Shown here: positions 52,228 through 64,000 of the stretch, one piece after another
Layout of the letters: every line of letters begins with the position of its first letter
Position numbering within the stretch: position 1 is the stretch's first letter
DNA from: Datnioides undecimradiatus
Lineage: Eukaryota; Chordata; Actinopteri; Lobotiformes; Datnioididae
Assembly (NCBI GenBank): GCA_008933995.1
Contig: WARS01000029.1
Coordinates: 11,727,107-11,791,106, forward strand
Direction of reading: 5' to 3'
DNA length: 64,000 nucleotides
Position numbers and translations under genes: made by a program
Notes under the pieces: model-generated
The model's input: the letters and a program-made list of their open reading frames with translations, nothing else
Databases searched by the model: none
What the model was told of the DNA's origin: nothing

Positions 52228-52450
52228 TCAGAAAATTAACAGTCTGTTTCAAAAATCTATTAATGCCTTTCATTTTTTGAGCAAAAATGCCAAACGTGCT
52301 GTAGTTTCAGAAAAAAAAATGAGCGAATGAACGACTCCTACTTGAACTCTGAGTAATTTAATTTTTAATATTTTCTGACAAGCCACGGTCAATTATTTGG
52401 GAAAATACATTTGGAGATTACTTGAACTTGAACAGTCGTTAGTTGTAGTA
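52228..52450. repeat. Dispersed teleost repeat family, copy 3
   Basis: Starts with CAGAAAATTAACAG, has a GAGCAAAAATGCCAAAC block, and ends with GTCGTTAGTTGTAGTA, which corresponds to the family's expected far end ('aatcgttagttgcag'). Same orientation as copy 1 at 6979. It contains an A-rich interruption near 52310. Confidence 0.45.
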
Positions 52451-55425
52451 TTTTGTACACAATAATACATTTACAATTCTGCACATAAAATATGTACAAT
52501 TTAAATATTAATTAATGTCCAATCTATGCTTTTTTCCCCTTTTTTGTGCATTGGCGGTGCCCCTCTTTGCCTTGAGCAGAGGTGCAGGGTTGTGTCTGGC
52601 TACTTGTGGTTGGGTATTTTAGGGGCGGGGTGTGGAGTTGTTGCAGAGAATAAGGGAGAATGAGGACATACTGTAGAGCTGTGCAACCAAGGTACAGAGC
52701 ACCAGGCTCTTAATCCCTAAAATAATCCTGTCGACTGTGGCCGGTGGGACACATCTGAAGCCTCCCTGCTATAATCCACATAGACCCAATGCTGAAACCA
52801 ACACCTAACATCAGAGACACAGAGAACAGTATGAAGACTATCCCATAGCCATATCCAAACTCCACAATCTTACCTCAGGTGTGCAGACTTTGAAGTTGAT
52901 CTATTCTGTTTTGGGGTTTTTTTTTATTTCAGTATCATTTTCAACTGACACTGAGATGAAGCCTTTGACTGAGGGAGCAGCGAGAAATTGCTAGACCCCT
53001 AACTATATATAAAATCAATGGCCCCACTCTGTTGTTACCACAGTAGTTATTGCAACAAACACTGTACAGCATCAACTTGTCCCCTCCAGCTTTGGGTCCC
53101 CTTAAGGTGCACCTGCCCTCCCCTGCCAGGACATACAAATGAAGTGACCCGTGCTTGAATGGGTTTGGTTGAATGGTTTTGTCTTGTTTCACATTCACAG
53201 AAGCAGCTGAGTCAAAGCCGCCTCACAATATGTAACTAGGAAAAAGTCAGCTCTCACATGTGAACAATAGTGAAAGGCTATGTGCGTAGTCTAGCTGCTC
53301 TTTTGCCTTGTTTCTGGCCCTCACATGTGCAAAATTTCACAAGCTGTTTATTTCAAATTGAGCAGAAGTCAACACCAGTCTTTCCACTAGAACTAATTCA
53401 TGTACAGAAAATTTGTTCAAAGCGCTACATGAGTAATTTCTGGATTACTTCACATTATTGATTCTTTTTTTATTTCCAAGAACTGACATTGACTGAATGA
53501 ATTCGACTTTGAGTGAATAAAAATGAATGGGCCTTGCAAATTAGTGGATGAATAAAAGTTGAAAGCTGGAATTCAGAGAGGATAAAGAGTAGCCTTTGCT
53601 GAGGCATAATAGGGGAGCATTTTTCCACCCCAGACAATTCCTCCTTATAAATATGTGAATGAGCTATGCGTAATACATTCACATCAAAACTGAGTCTACT
53701 GCACACACAGATACTGTTAAATGTCACAGTCAAAGCCCAGCTAGACAATGCATGATCAAATATTTAAGCAGCATACTGCGTCATTATCTGTTAAAACAAA
53801 TAGTATATTGTCTGAAAATCTATTACCTAAGGTAACCCCTACAGTTATTCAATATCAGTGTCAAAGAGTCTGTCTCTGTACACACTATTGGATCACAAAG
53901 AAAGTCCTCTTAAATCACAAGCATTGACAATAAAGAAAGAAGTATATTTTATTACAAACAGAGCACCTATGCTTAAACAGCACTTATTTTTCAACTGCGC
54001 AGCCATCTTAAAAAAAAAAAAAAGATCCAAGCAAAAGGCGATGAGCACACTGCCTGAACAGATTTACTGGTAAACAGTTCTCATTTGAACTTCGGGTACC
54101 AATGACTCACAGTGATAAACACTTAGGAGATGAATGAGTCTGCATTGCTTTCATGAAACTGAAGCATGCTGCAGGCTTGAGACACATTTCAAATCACTTC
54201 ACTTATTTTAGTTTGCTCCGGGCCTCCTGCAGTGCAAAGAAAGCAAAATTTGCCTTCTTGGACGACACAATACACTTCATTGTTCCAAGCATTTTCTGCA
54301 AGGCACTTATTATTATTTTTTTTAACTTACTAAAAAAGTACATTATCTACAGTATATCTTTGCTCCCAAGTGAAAGTAAGCTGAGCAGTGTGATCCACTA
54401 TGCACTCGAACTCCAAGTAAAGCTAGGAGGGAGTATCAGTGGCCTTCAACTGTGTCTTTTTAGATCATCCTTCTTTCAGAAATAACATCAGACTTCCATC
54501 ACTTGCAGAGGCTAACACTGGGTTAAAACATCAAATGCAAAGGAAAGCTGTTGTTGAGTATGGAGTAGACAGACCTTTACCCCTGCGATTAACAGGACTT
54601 TAACCTTGTAGGTGTTTTTTTCAACACAGCCATAAAGACTCTTGATGGAGAGCTCTATGGTTATAACCTTTATGTATTACTAATATGAGAGAAGGCTGTA
54701 GAATATAGCTAACTAAAAAACACACCACTTTGTCCCCTTAGGTACCTGTCAGGTGACTGTAATTACTCATAGATGTAGAGACCGCCAACAATGTATCTCC
54801 CAAATCAAATTACCCTGTCCTTCAAAATCAGTGGTTTGACACTGCACACTGCCCCCTCCCTGTGGTGTCCAGCGTGACGAGGGACCGACAATTTCACAAA
54901 TACTTTCTAAGGAAGATATAAAACATGTCTCACCAAAAAGGCACATTTTGGTCATCCTTGAATCAACTGCAGTTCACCAAAAAACAGTGAGAGGCATTCA
55001 CATCCTCATGTTTTCGCATTTTCATATTAATGCACCAATTGTGAACTTGTAATGACTGGCATTTGACATTCACCATGAATACATGTCTGTGTAATTCCTC
55101 CCTTATGGAACGAAGGGAGTGGAGATAATATGCAATGCTGGGAAGGAGAGGAGAATATAAATAGGGCAGATAACTGCATTTCTGCTGTGTATTAAAGACC
55201 CACAGATCAAAATGAGGCAAGCAGTGGGCGGTTGACAAACCCCAAACAATCACACATAGAATTCAGGGTGATATGATATTGCTTGGGCCCTGGGAGCCAT
55301 ATAATTATGCTTTGTTTGATTTCCTATACGGTATAATATGTGGACAGAAAACAGTACACTACATAACTTATAATATGTTTTGTCATGACCAGAACCATGG
55401 ACCAGGACCAGGACAACTAAAATGT

Positions 55426-55545
55426 ATTTTTTTTATTATTTCTAAAGCCTAAGATGGGCATCTTTAGCTGTTGGCCTGCCCAACCACCTGTCCAATAATA
55501 TAAAATAAGATTTTTTTTATTTTTTTTATTTTTATTTTTTTAATA
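55426..55545. repeat. T-rich low-complexity stretches
   Basis: Several runs of six to eight T with A interruptions, densest at 55510-55542. Confidence 0.8.
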
Positions 55546-56395
55546 AGATAAGAGATTAGAACAGCTGAAGTGCAAAGCAATCAAACACAACAAGCAGTAA
55601 TGTAAAGCCTCGGAGACTAAACCATGTAACCACAAACAGTATCAAAACAATAAGAAGTGGGCGCGAAAGCTTGAGGATTACCATGGCGGCTTCGTTTTGT
55701 TGACCGAACGTGACTGATTGGTGATTACCAAAGAAAGATGCTATCGACCAGCTGGCCACATGTATGTCTTCAGTGTTCTGACACAGCTTGCAAAATGTTT
55801 CAGTATTTTGCTACTGTGTTATTACCGTCAGTACAGCAGTATTAAGTGCCTTGCTTCTAAACCCAGACCATTGGGAAAACCTTGACCATCATGCCAAATT
55901 GTCCATATTCTGTTGCAGAAATAATTTCAGAAGACACAATATAAAACGGTTCATTGCTCAAAAGGCAAACCCAATAATGCAGTCAAGAGGACTGCATCCA
56001 AAATGTTTTCCCTCCTTTTAATGAACGTCTTGATGGATTTAAAACTTTTACACAATTCCTGAGAGAGTGGCTGTTTTCCTGCGTTGTCGTGGTTCCGCTG
56101 ACATTTCTGAGCATGGAGCGCATTTTTTAGCATCTGCTTTCCCAAATCTAGCCACCCGTTCTGAGGTAGCCTATTTGCTCTGCGTACTTCTGTTACCATT
56201 TCTGAGCTGGCAGGGACTACCCTGAACAGCTCAGTAGGGACATCTGCCTCCCACAGCCATCTGTGCCCAGGTCCTCCTAATCCCCCTCTCTCTGTCAACC
56301 TTTCTCTCTATCCTTCTGCAGTCTTCTCTCTCTAGCTTGTACATTTACTACTTCAAACACATACAAACATGCATATGTATAGTATGTACAGTGAC

Positions 56396-56422
56396 ATACA
56401 CACACACACACACATACAAACA
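56396..56422. repeat. (CA)n microsatellite
   Basis: About nine CA units, then CATACAAACACA. Confidence 0.9.
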
Positions 56423-58770
56423 CATTCGGACACATTGTAGTCTTCAATCTATAGCGACAGCCAAAGGGTTTCACATCAGTTCTAAATGACAGCTGTACTG
56501 CACGGCTCAAAAAGTGGGTCAACATACTGTGGCTTTTTAAGGGTGTGATGTCTTACTGAAGTGAGAACAAGATGTACCAAGTTAACTGTAAAAACAGACA
56601 ATACAAAAATGTTGGACTATTACTGATTAGTGTCACTTCAATATACGTTTTTGAAATGGACTGATCCCAGATCACTCCTCCAGCTCGTTTGCTACGCGTA
56701 TGTGCGTTTGTGTCTGAGAGGTGATTCCTTTCATCAGTATGTGCCTGGTAGGGTATTCTGCTGCTGCACAGTTTACCCACACCACTCACCCACCAAGTGA
56801 CAGGTCAGGCTTGGCAGTGAGCCAGGGAGAGCGAGGGAAGTAGAGTCAGAGGGATAGGTCAAGGCTGGATGTGGGGTAGAGTCACTCACTGCCTGTTTGC
56901 CTGGGACTGTTAGGCTTTTCAGATGAGTTTACAGTGCTCAATAATGGAACCTAAACCCCAAGTTAAATCAGACAAACCCCAAACAAATGTGTTTGTGTAC
57001 TGTCTAGACTGTGAGGACTCTTGAGATGACAAGGAAGGCAAAGCTTGCTGTGTTTTTTAAATGTCACAGCAAATGACTGCAGTAAAGGGGGCGGGGATCT
57101 TCTTAGCTTAAAATTAATTTACCGCCAAAATTTAATGACCTCAGGTCTCATAGGCAACTTCACGGCAGATGCGACAGTATTACAAATAGAAAGAGTGTAT
57201 TATCATAGTCATGCAGTCTTTTTTTTTCACAAAAAGAGGGAGAAAATCAAAGGAGCAGTTTAAAATTTCGACATTTTGTTCCTGAAAAGAACAGAAAAGA
57301 AGACATAATGGGCCCACACTTGGTGAACAAATATACAGTGCAGTAAGTAGTAGTTGCCGCAGTGTCAGCAGTGTAGTGTCTGCCGTGGCTCATTTTATTT
57401 AACTGTGACGGGTCAGTGCACAAAGGTATGAAAATGGACAGAGACTGAACTGCTGCACAAATTCTTCTCTCCACATTTTTCACATTCCAACCTCCTTCAT
57501 TGTCTGTGTTCACTGCTGAAGCGTACCAATTGCAATGGAAGTAACGTAAAGTTCAGAAAGAGATCGGAGCAATGTGACATGTTTTTTAGAGGCCCAGAGT
57601 GGCTGTGTATCAATCATCCAACTTATCCTCCAGCTTAACCCTTACTTAATACTACACTGACACCAGTTGATGATGCCATCTGTTTTATTACCTTCATGAA
57701 ACACTGTAGTATCTGTAAGATTTAATTTTTTATTCCATCTGCATTTAGTCATGTGTTTTATCTATATATTCCCTCTTTTCTATATTGTATCTTTCCCCAC
57801 TACAATAAAATGTCAGAGGGTAAATATAGTGAGCTATACAGTAAATAAGAAGTGATTTCCAGAACAGCCACTTTCATAGTGCGGTGACGTGAACTCTGAT
57901 GCGTTTGGCAGTATTTACATCACAGTGCATCCTGGTGGGTGTGCAGTTTTCTAGACAGCAAATCAATGGCATCACATACAAACACTGGTGCAGTCAACAA
58001 GCCAGCACTGGCATATTTACAGGCAATAACAGCTGAGGTGAAACAGTGTCTAAGCCTTTTTAACACACAGGCAAACAGGAACATTTGCCATAATTTCAAT
58101 GCCAAACACTCTACCACTCACACAGGCTTATCTGATTTCAGAGTTCATATGTCCACAGGAAAGGGAGGAAAATACCATTTTCTGCTATAATGGGTGCATG
58201 TATAATTGGGACGCTTCCAGGAAAAATAGATATAACTCTCAATCTACAGATTTTTAAGATTTTGGGTCATCTCTGGTTACCATTTGTAGCCTATGTAACA
58301 ATGCAATTAAATGTAATGAAAACGTTCAGTTTTGTAGGAATATAAGTCTATATGTAAAAAACTTAAACCCATAAACATACTTCTCCTCCCCAAACTGTCC
58401 CAAAATACAATTTAATCTAATTTATTAAAGTATTTCCACATTAACATTTGTTAAAAGCATTCAAAGTGACCTGATCAATCATTAACCTTTGTTATTTAAT
58501 ACATACGAAAAGATTAGAAGCTAGAGGAGAATCACTCACAGTACAATCAAAAGACTATTGCTCAGTGCTGATCAGCACCCGTCGCTCCTCACTCTTCCTC
58601 ACCCACTCACTGAAGTCACCATTAGCTTGCGCGGCACATGAGCTAAAGCATAAATGATACCTCAGGTAGCTGCTAACAAAAATTTGTTGTCCTGAACATG
58701 TAAGCTACATTAAGACAGGAATTAGTTTCATTCATTCATACTTTTTCAAGGAAAATTAAAAAAGATTTCT

Positions 58771-58922
58771 CTGCTGCTTTTTTTTTTTGGATGCAATGCT
58801 CACAGTAAAAAAGAAAAAAAAAAAGCATCACAGCATCACAGCATCCCACCACGAACGCCCCTGCCATCACTCTGATAGTCATGTTTGGCCGTGCTACAAA
58901 ACATGAAGTCTTTTTTTTTTTT
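58771..58922. repeat. Poly-T and poly-A runs with a short CATCACAG repeat
   Basis: A T run near 58780, an A-rich stretch near 58808-58824, two direct copies of GCATCACA just after it, and another T run at 58911-58922. The T and A runs could pair as a hairpin. Confidence 0.8.
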
Positions 58923-60380
58923 TAATTCTCATCCTTAATTCATTCCAAATTTAATTTACATAGTATTATTTTTATTACCACCTTAAGCTTGAGCCCTGAC
59001 TTTTTATACCAAACCTTTAGAAATGCTTTGGTTTACAAAATGATGGTGTGTATATTGACATCAGTTAGTTGCTACATCCCTTATTGACATGGCTCATATT
59101 AACTAAACACTGATAGATAAGAGATACTTATGTGCCGTCCTATGTTGGGTCATATCAGGTCTTCAGTGATTGCACGTGACATGGAAAATGCCATGCTTTA
59201 AAATTCCTCTGTCATAAACAATGACAGTAACAAGGGAGTGTTTGTTATTGCTTTCCTGTAGGGCTTTATCCACCCTTTTTGATGTGCTCTGTCCATGGCA
59301 CAAATGGACAATCCTTCATTGTCAGAGGACATTGGAACCCCTGCACATTGCGATAGGTGCGACCACATTCATCATCCTGACAAAGGGAAATAAGCAATTG
59401 CCACAGCACTTAACTGCTTTCAGTCATCTGCAAATATTGGAATAAATACATTGAGCAGAGGAGAGGCCCCTCTGGGCATAGTCATATTTTACATGCCCTA
59501 TTTGTGCTTACTTGCTCGCTTTAGCAACAGTCCTTTTTCTATCTGTCTCGTGGTGTTACACGCATACATGCAGTACAAGCGCAGTTCCCTCTCCCAGTTT
59601 AGAGTGTGGGTGAAAGAACTGGGTTGTACAGCATGAACAGCTTCAGCATCCTGCTTTCACCATGAAGCATTAGGAAACACTTCATCCAAATCACTCCCCA
59701 TATCAGACCTATGGGGCATAAACGGGAGGTGTTTGAGGGAATGCCTGAAGACTACAGTGCAAGTCTGTACTTTAATAATCATGGCAGAATTCAGCAGATT
59801 GCTTAATGCCAGGCAAGATTACTGCATTGTGTCAAACTTCTCTTTATATTATTCAAAAGCAAAGCTGTGAATACTGAGAATTGTTAAGAAATTTCCAGCA
59901 TTTATATATTTCTTTGTGAATGTATACGCATGCATGTTAGCCTGTTTGTATGGGAGGAGGCGGCAGAAGGTTGAATGAATACAGAAATTCAATGAATGCT
60001 CGCTCCTCTGCTTAAAATGCAGAGCCTGTGTGTTGGCAGGGACCAAAAAGTCCTTAGTTAAGCTAATCGCCAGTCCATTTGGCAAGGATTATGCTCAGCT
60101 TAGAGTTCGTCCCACGAACAGGGTCTCTGATTCATAACAGTGATGTGAGTAAGTAATTTTATTGATAGAGCAAATATTCCATCCTGAGATTGCCTTAATC
60201 ACTGTAAGGTCTCCATAGGAACACATCAGTAAGAGTAAAATACTATTAAAGCAATTAAAGATATCAATATGCCACTGGAGTGTGTATGGGCTCTAGCTGG
60301 GTTGACTAAGGACACGGTCAAAGGAATAAGAGAGAAAGGAGTCAGCAAACCTAACTCTAAGCATTACTTCCTGATGATAG

Positions 60381-60394
60381 CCAACAGGGGGCAC
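60381..60394 (+). promoter_or_regulatory. CTCF-core-like site
   Basis: CCAACAGGGGGCAC differs by one base from the core consensus CCASYAGRKGGCRS. A single motif match in 64 kb is expected by chance at some rate, so this is only a candidate. Confidence 0.15.
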
Positions 60395-62233
60395 AACTTG
60401 GGTTGGAGAGGCACTTATTTACCTCACTCCACCTAGGCTCAGAGCCTGTTGCACTTAACTCACTGAAGTGGTGGTCAGCAGGGTGAAAAACAATCCAATT
60501 CCTCCAGGAGTGTCAACACTGGTATACAGTTTTAAAGAAGCAGTCAAACAATTCAAAGCTCTGGCCTGTACGTGCAAGGTAAACTGAACCAAACAATTTG
60601 AGTTGAATATTGAACAGAGGACAGTTCTGAAGTTCCCTATTTCCTGGTCCAGTCTTCACTGTTTCTTAGTTGGCAACTTAATTATCAAAGAGCAGCCATG
60701 TGCCCTGTAGACCAAGAATCTGCCTGTTTCTGTGAGAACCTGGCAGTTGTTTTAGTTAGTTCCTCCATCCGTTCAATTAAACCACTGGGACCTCTCAATA
60801 AGAGATTAGAAGGTTTCCTGTATATTCTATTCGGTTGGTCCTCATCAAATCAGCATTTATAATGGGACCCAACTTTATGGTATGTATCATGTGTTTGTAT
60901 TTGGGTGGTCATTGTGTTGAAATGTGTTTCAGTACAGGAGCTGAGTGTCTTGAAACACCTGATTGTATCATTGGTACATTTTTCCTTCCTTTTAAATACA
61001 ATAATTCTAGTGGCAAATTTCTCAAGTTGACAATACCACCTAAACACTACTATTATGTGTGGCTTTTCCTTCTCTGAAAGGTGGTTTACTTTCATCTGGG
61101 TTATGTAACCAAAGTAACTTAATACATTCATGTTGGGAAAAGATGTTATCTGTGTCACAAGAACTCACAAAAGTGTAGAACACTCCCTTTCAGAAACAGC
61201 CTTTCTGTTTTTGAAAATCCTTTGCTCAAAACATTGTACTCTTTGTAAATGAATAAAAGAGAAACTGTCTTTGAAAGGGAGCCGTCTAACAGTATTGAGA
61301 GTTCTTCTGAAACAGATGCAAGTGCTTTACACACTGATTGCCGGGAAAAAAGATGCCTGTAAAAACTTTTTAAACCGATGCTGCAAAATAATACATCAGG
61401 CGAGTATATTTAACCAAATATAACTGCGTCTGTCTGACAGCTAAGACAAAACCTAACAAACTTGCAGGTGGGCACTTGTTGGTTTGCTAGTGTTAGCCCT
61501 CTTCTTTAAGTTTCACTGTCTCTTCCTCTATTAAAACCAACTCATGAACTCTCTGGCTCCCCGTGAAGCTACACTTTTTAAAAAATAGCTAAATACAGCC
61601 CATGTCTGATGTAATTCTACAGGCACGCATTAAAAAAAAAAAATTAAGTCGTAATTATTAGGTGCCTTCAGTCTGTTTTTGTCTACAGATGATGTAACTT
61701 GTGAAAAAGCAAAGTTATGTGATTTCAGTCTAAATTACAGTATTGCGTTTTGCATGATGGTAATGGCTTTATCCAAAAATTCTATTGTCTAAATGACCTT
61801 CTTAAGCAGAATTGTACTTTACTGTTGTGTTGATTACTCTTATTGTCTGGAAATGTTTTACAGACAAGCCCCAAATGTCTGGATTGAGAAGTAAACTATT
61901 TCTGGCAGCGAGTAGGAAACCAAATTATATAATAAGTTTTGCATTAGTGACAATAACCTTCCAACTTATTAAAATACAAAAAACATCCAAGTGCCGCACA
62001 CACATTACAATTTGGCTTAATTCAATAACCTACCAGAGTTCTGATCAATTGTTATTCTTCCCCTTAATCTCCTTAATGACAAAACAAATCAAAAATCCTG
62101 CAGAAAATTGCTCCTCTTGCATAGCACATCCAATCAATTGCATTAAGTCATTGAAACATGTGCAGACCTCCAAAAGCAGCACTAGATTGGCACAAACATC
62201 AAGCATTCAACATCATGATTTTGTTATCTAAAG

Positions 62234-63408
62234 TAGGGCTGGGCGATTAATCAAATTTCATTTTCAATTATGATTTTGGCTTCCAACAATTATGAAAACA
62301 AGATAATCAAGATAAAATGATTATTGTGCCATATTGTGTTTTGCAATGATGCTCTTGTTTTGTCTTTTGTTATAAATCCAGCACACCCCTTTTTAATAAG
62401 ACAGAAGACAATGAGGAGAGAGGCCGTATCTGTTGTGTTAAAATGTTTTTTTCTGTAACCAACCATTACTGAAATTGTCATGACATTGTGATTAATCGGA
62501 TAAGTCTGGACATTAAAACAATGTTGATTATTGATAGGTTAGGACTTCACTCAAAAAATTTGAGACTAGCCACGATTGTAGACCATTTTTGTAGCACGAG
62601 AATTTAATGAATAACTTGTATTTACAGTATGTATTTACATACTTCCACAAAAATGAATGAAAATGAAAATTATAAATATTGGTTGTTTATTTTCAAACCT
62701 GCTGTATTATCCTATTGGAATTAATGTTAAACCAGTGGCAGACTATCTAGAGTACTATTATCTAAAATTATAATGACTATACTAACATCATATGCTTAAG
62801 TATTATATTAACATTATTCTTTTTGTTACCGTAAGTATAATGACATTACAGTTTACATTGGTTACCCATCCAGAAACAGATTTTTTTAGTCAGCTTCCTA
62901 CCTAAACCAGCACATTCACTTTGTTTTATTTTAGACCACTTCACTAAAGTTGCTATAAATGTTGTTGAGTAGAAAAAAAATAAGATTGTTAGACAGTGAA
63001 TCTACGTTGGAGAGCAGGCAGGGACAGTCGGTGCGCACTGTGGCTGTCCTAAAACCCTGTTCAAATAAGTCAGAAGAGAGCCTAAGCATATCACAACATG
63101 CAGTGTATCTAGTGGCTCTCCACAGTAATGCATGTGTGTGCATAACACACTGACAGTGTGTCTCTGGTTGCCAAGCACCTACAATACTGAATGAGTTAGG
63201 TAAAACCTGTATGTATTACGCAGAACAAAGAAAGGGACATGACGAGGGACATGATGCAACTGGCCATATTGATCTTTTTTGTTTTTCAGTTTATTTTTAT
63301 TTAAAGTTCATGGAAATTCCCTTATAAATTCATTGTTCAAAGTTCATATAATTCTGATCTCAAAATTTACCAAAATAATCATGTTTTTGTCATAATTAAG
63401 CAATCTTA
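62234..63408. mobile_element. Decayed hAT-like element, about 1.2 kb
   Basis: The left end begins TAGGGCTGGGCGATTAATC, a terminus I recognise from common teleost non-autonomous transposons, and the next 250 bases (the stretch running to GTGATTAATCGGAT) fit the same family from memory. The proposed right end, read inward, begins TAAGATTGCTTAATTATGAC, which differs from the left-type end mostly by transitions. Flanking 8-mers are ATCTAAAG (62226-62233) and ATCTAAGC (63409-63416), six of eight identical, which could be a mutated target duplication. No transposase frame is seen. The left end is more certain than the right. Confidence 0.5.
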
Positions 63409-64000
63409 ATCTAAGCCTATTAAACTGTGGTCTTGGGCCTAATTCTTCTACACCCACATGCCACTAGCGAGGGGAGGAAATAGCATGAGAATGCATGTCT
63501 AAGAGAACATTTTTATTAAGCCTATGTAAATAGCTGCAACATCCGGGATTTTAGCATCTTGGCATCCAGGATGATAATGGTAAAAGAGAAACACCCAGCA
63601 GTGAATCCATCTCATCCCATCCGTGGGCATTATTATGCCTCACCAGCTCTGGCTGCTCATTACCGACATCGCACACATTCAGATGAGCCAATGGCAAATG
63701 AGTATGCACAAACACACAATACTGTACTCTGCAGGGTTTGAAGGGATGGGAATGATGATTCCTCACCAGACAACAAACTCACCTCATCAAACACTGACAA
63801 GAAACACAACACTAAACTGATTGTAAACTCATTGCTTTTCATCATTCATATGACTGGGACCACAGCACCAGAGTGCCTTGTGTACACTGAATGAAGCCCT
63901 CCCAAATCCAGTTTGTAAAGTATGTAATTTCAGCTGAAGGTAAAATGGCTGATAAGAGGTAAAGTCAGCTAAGCTCTTAAATTGGATGGTTATGGGAGTG

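Larger units (their letters stand above)
43707..64000 (-). other. negr1: negr1 intron 1 (partial, 3' part)
   Basis: Intron upstream of exon 2; exon 1 and its donor lie beyond the window. Contents: poly-A and poly-T runs near 44584 and 45385, an 880-bp hAT transposon at 48681-49560, an inverted copy of a dispersed family at 50429-50545, a teleost repeat split by a GT microsatellite at 50657-51433, another copy of the dispersed family at 52228-52450, T-rich DNA at 55426-55545, a CA microsatellite at 56396-56422, homopolymer runs at 58771-58922 and a decayed hAT-like element at 62234-63408. The remainder, including 45400-48600 and 56500-58500, shows nothing I can name. Confidence 0.8.

Noticed and set aside
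61812-62231. 139-codon open frame on the plus strand
   Set aside because: No recognisable domain; ends at the border of a transposon-like repeat.
1-64000. CRISPR array, operon structure, bacterial gene cluster
   Set aside because: No regularly spaced repeats and no dense coding; exon-intron structure and repeats are vertebrate.

Overview
The window is vertebrate intronic DNA, almost certainly from a ray-finned fish. It carries three internal coding exons of one gene on the minus strand. The exons encode part of an IgLON-family, GPI-anchored, three-Ig-domain neural adhesion protein, and the sequence matches NEGR1 (neuronal growth regulator 1, also called Kilon/neurotractin) better than LSAMP, NTM or OPCML. 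The teleost assignment rests on protein differences from the mammalian protein and on several interspersed repeats I recognise from bony-fish genomes. I cannot name the species.

Layout, in transcript order (right to left). Positions 64000-43707 are the 3' part of intron 1. Exon 2 (43706-43468) encodes most of Ig domain 1. Intron 2 (43467-21459) is 22.0 kb. Exon 3 (21458-21333) encodes the first half of Ig domain 2. Intron 3 (21332-6208) is 15.1 kb. Exon 4 (6207-6076) encodes the second half of Ig2. Positions 6075-1 are the 5' part of intron 4. Exon 1 (signal peptide and start of Ig1) lies beyond the right edge. The Ig3 and GPI-signal exons lie beyond the left edge. All six splice sites are canonical GT/AG, the phases fit, and the exons join into 165 continuous codons.

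About 99% of the window is intron. It holds microsatellites and fossil repeats. The best supported is an 880-bp non-autonomous hAT-type transposon (48681-49560) with a perfect 8-bp target duplication. Others are a second, decayed hAT-like element (62234-63408), a foldback element with 50-bp inverted arms (25737-26397), three copies of one dispersed teleost family, an LTR-like fossil and a few repeats I could not classify. I see no second protein gene, no rRNA, tRNA or CRISPR array, and no sign of a new defence or metabolic system. The non-repeat observations most worth checking are a promoter-like cluster on the plus strand of intron 2 (about 22000-22136), an N-glycosylation site in Ig2 that I do not recall in human NEGR1, and several non-repetitive, homeodomain-motif-rich stretches that could be conserved enhancers.
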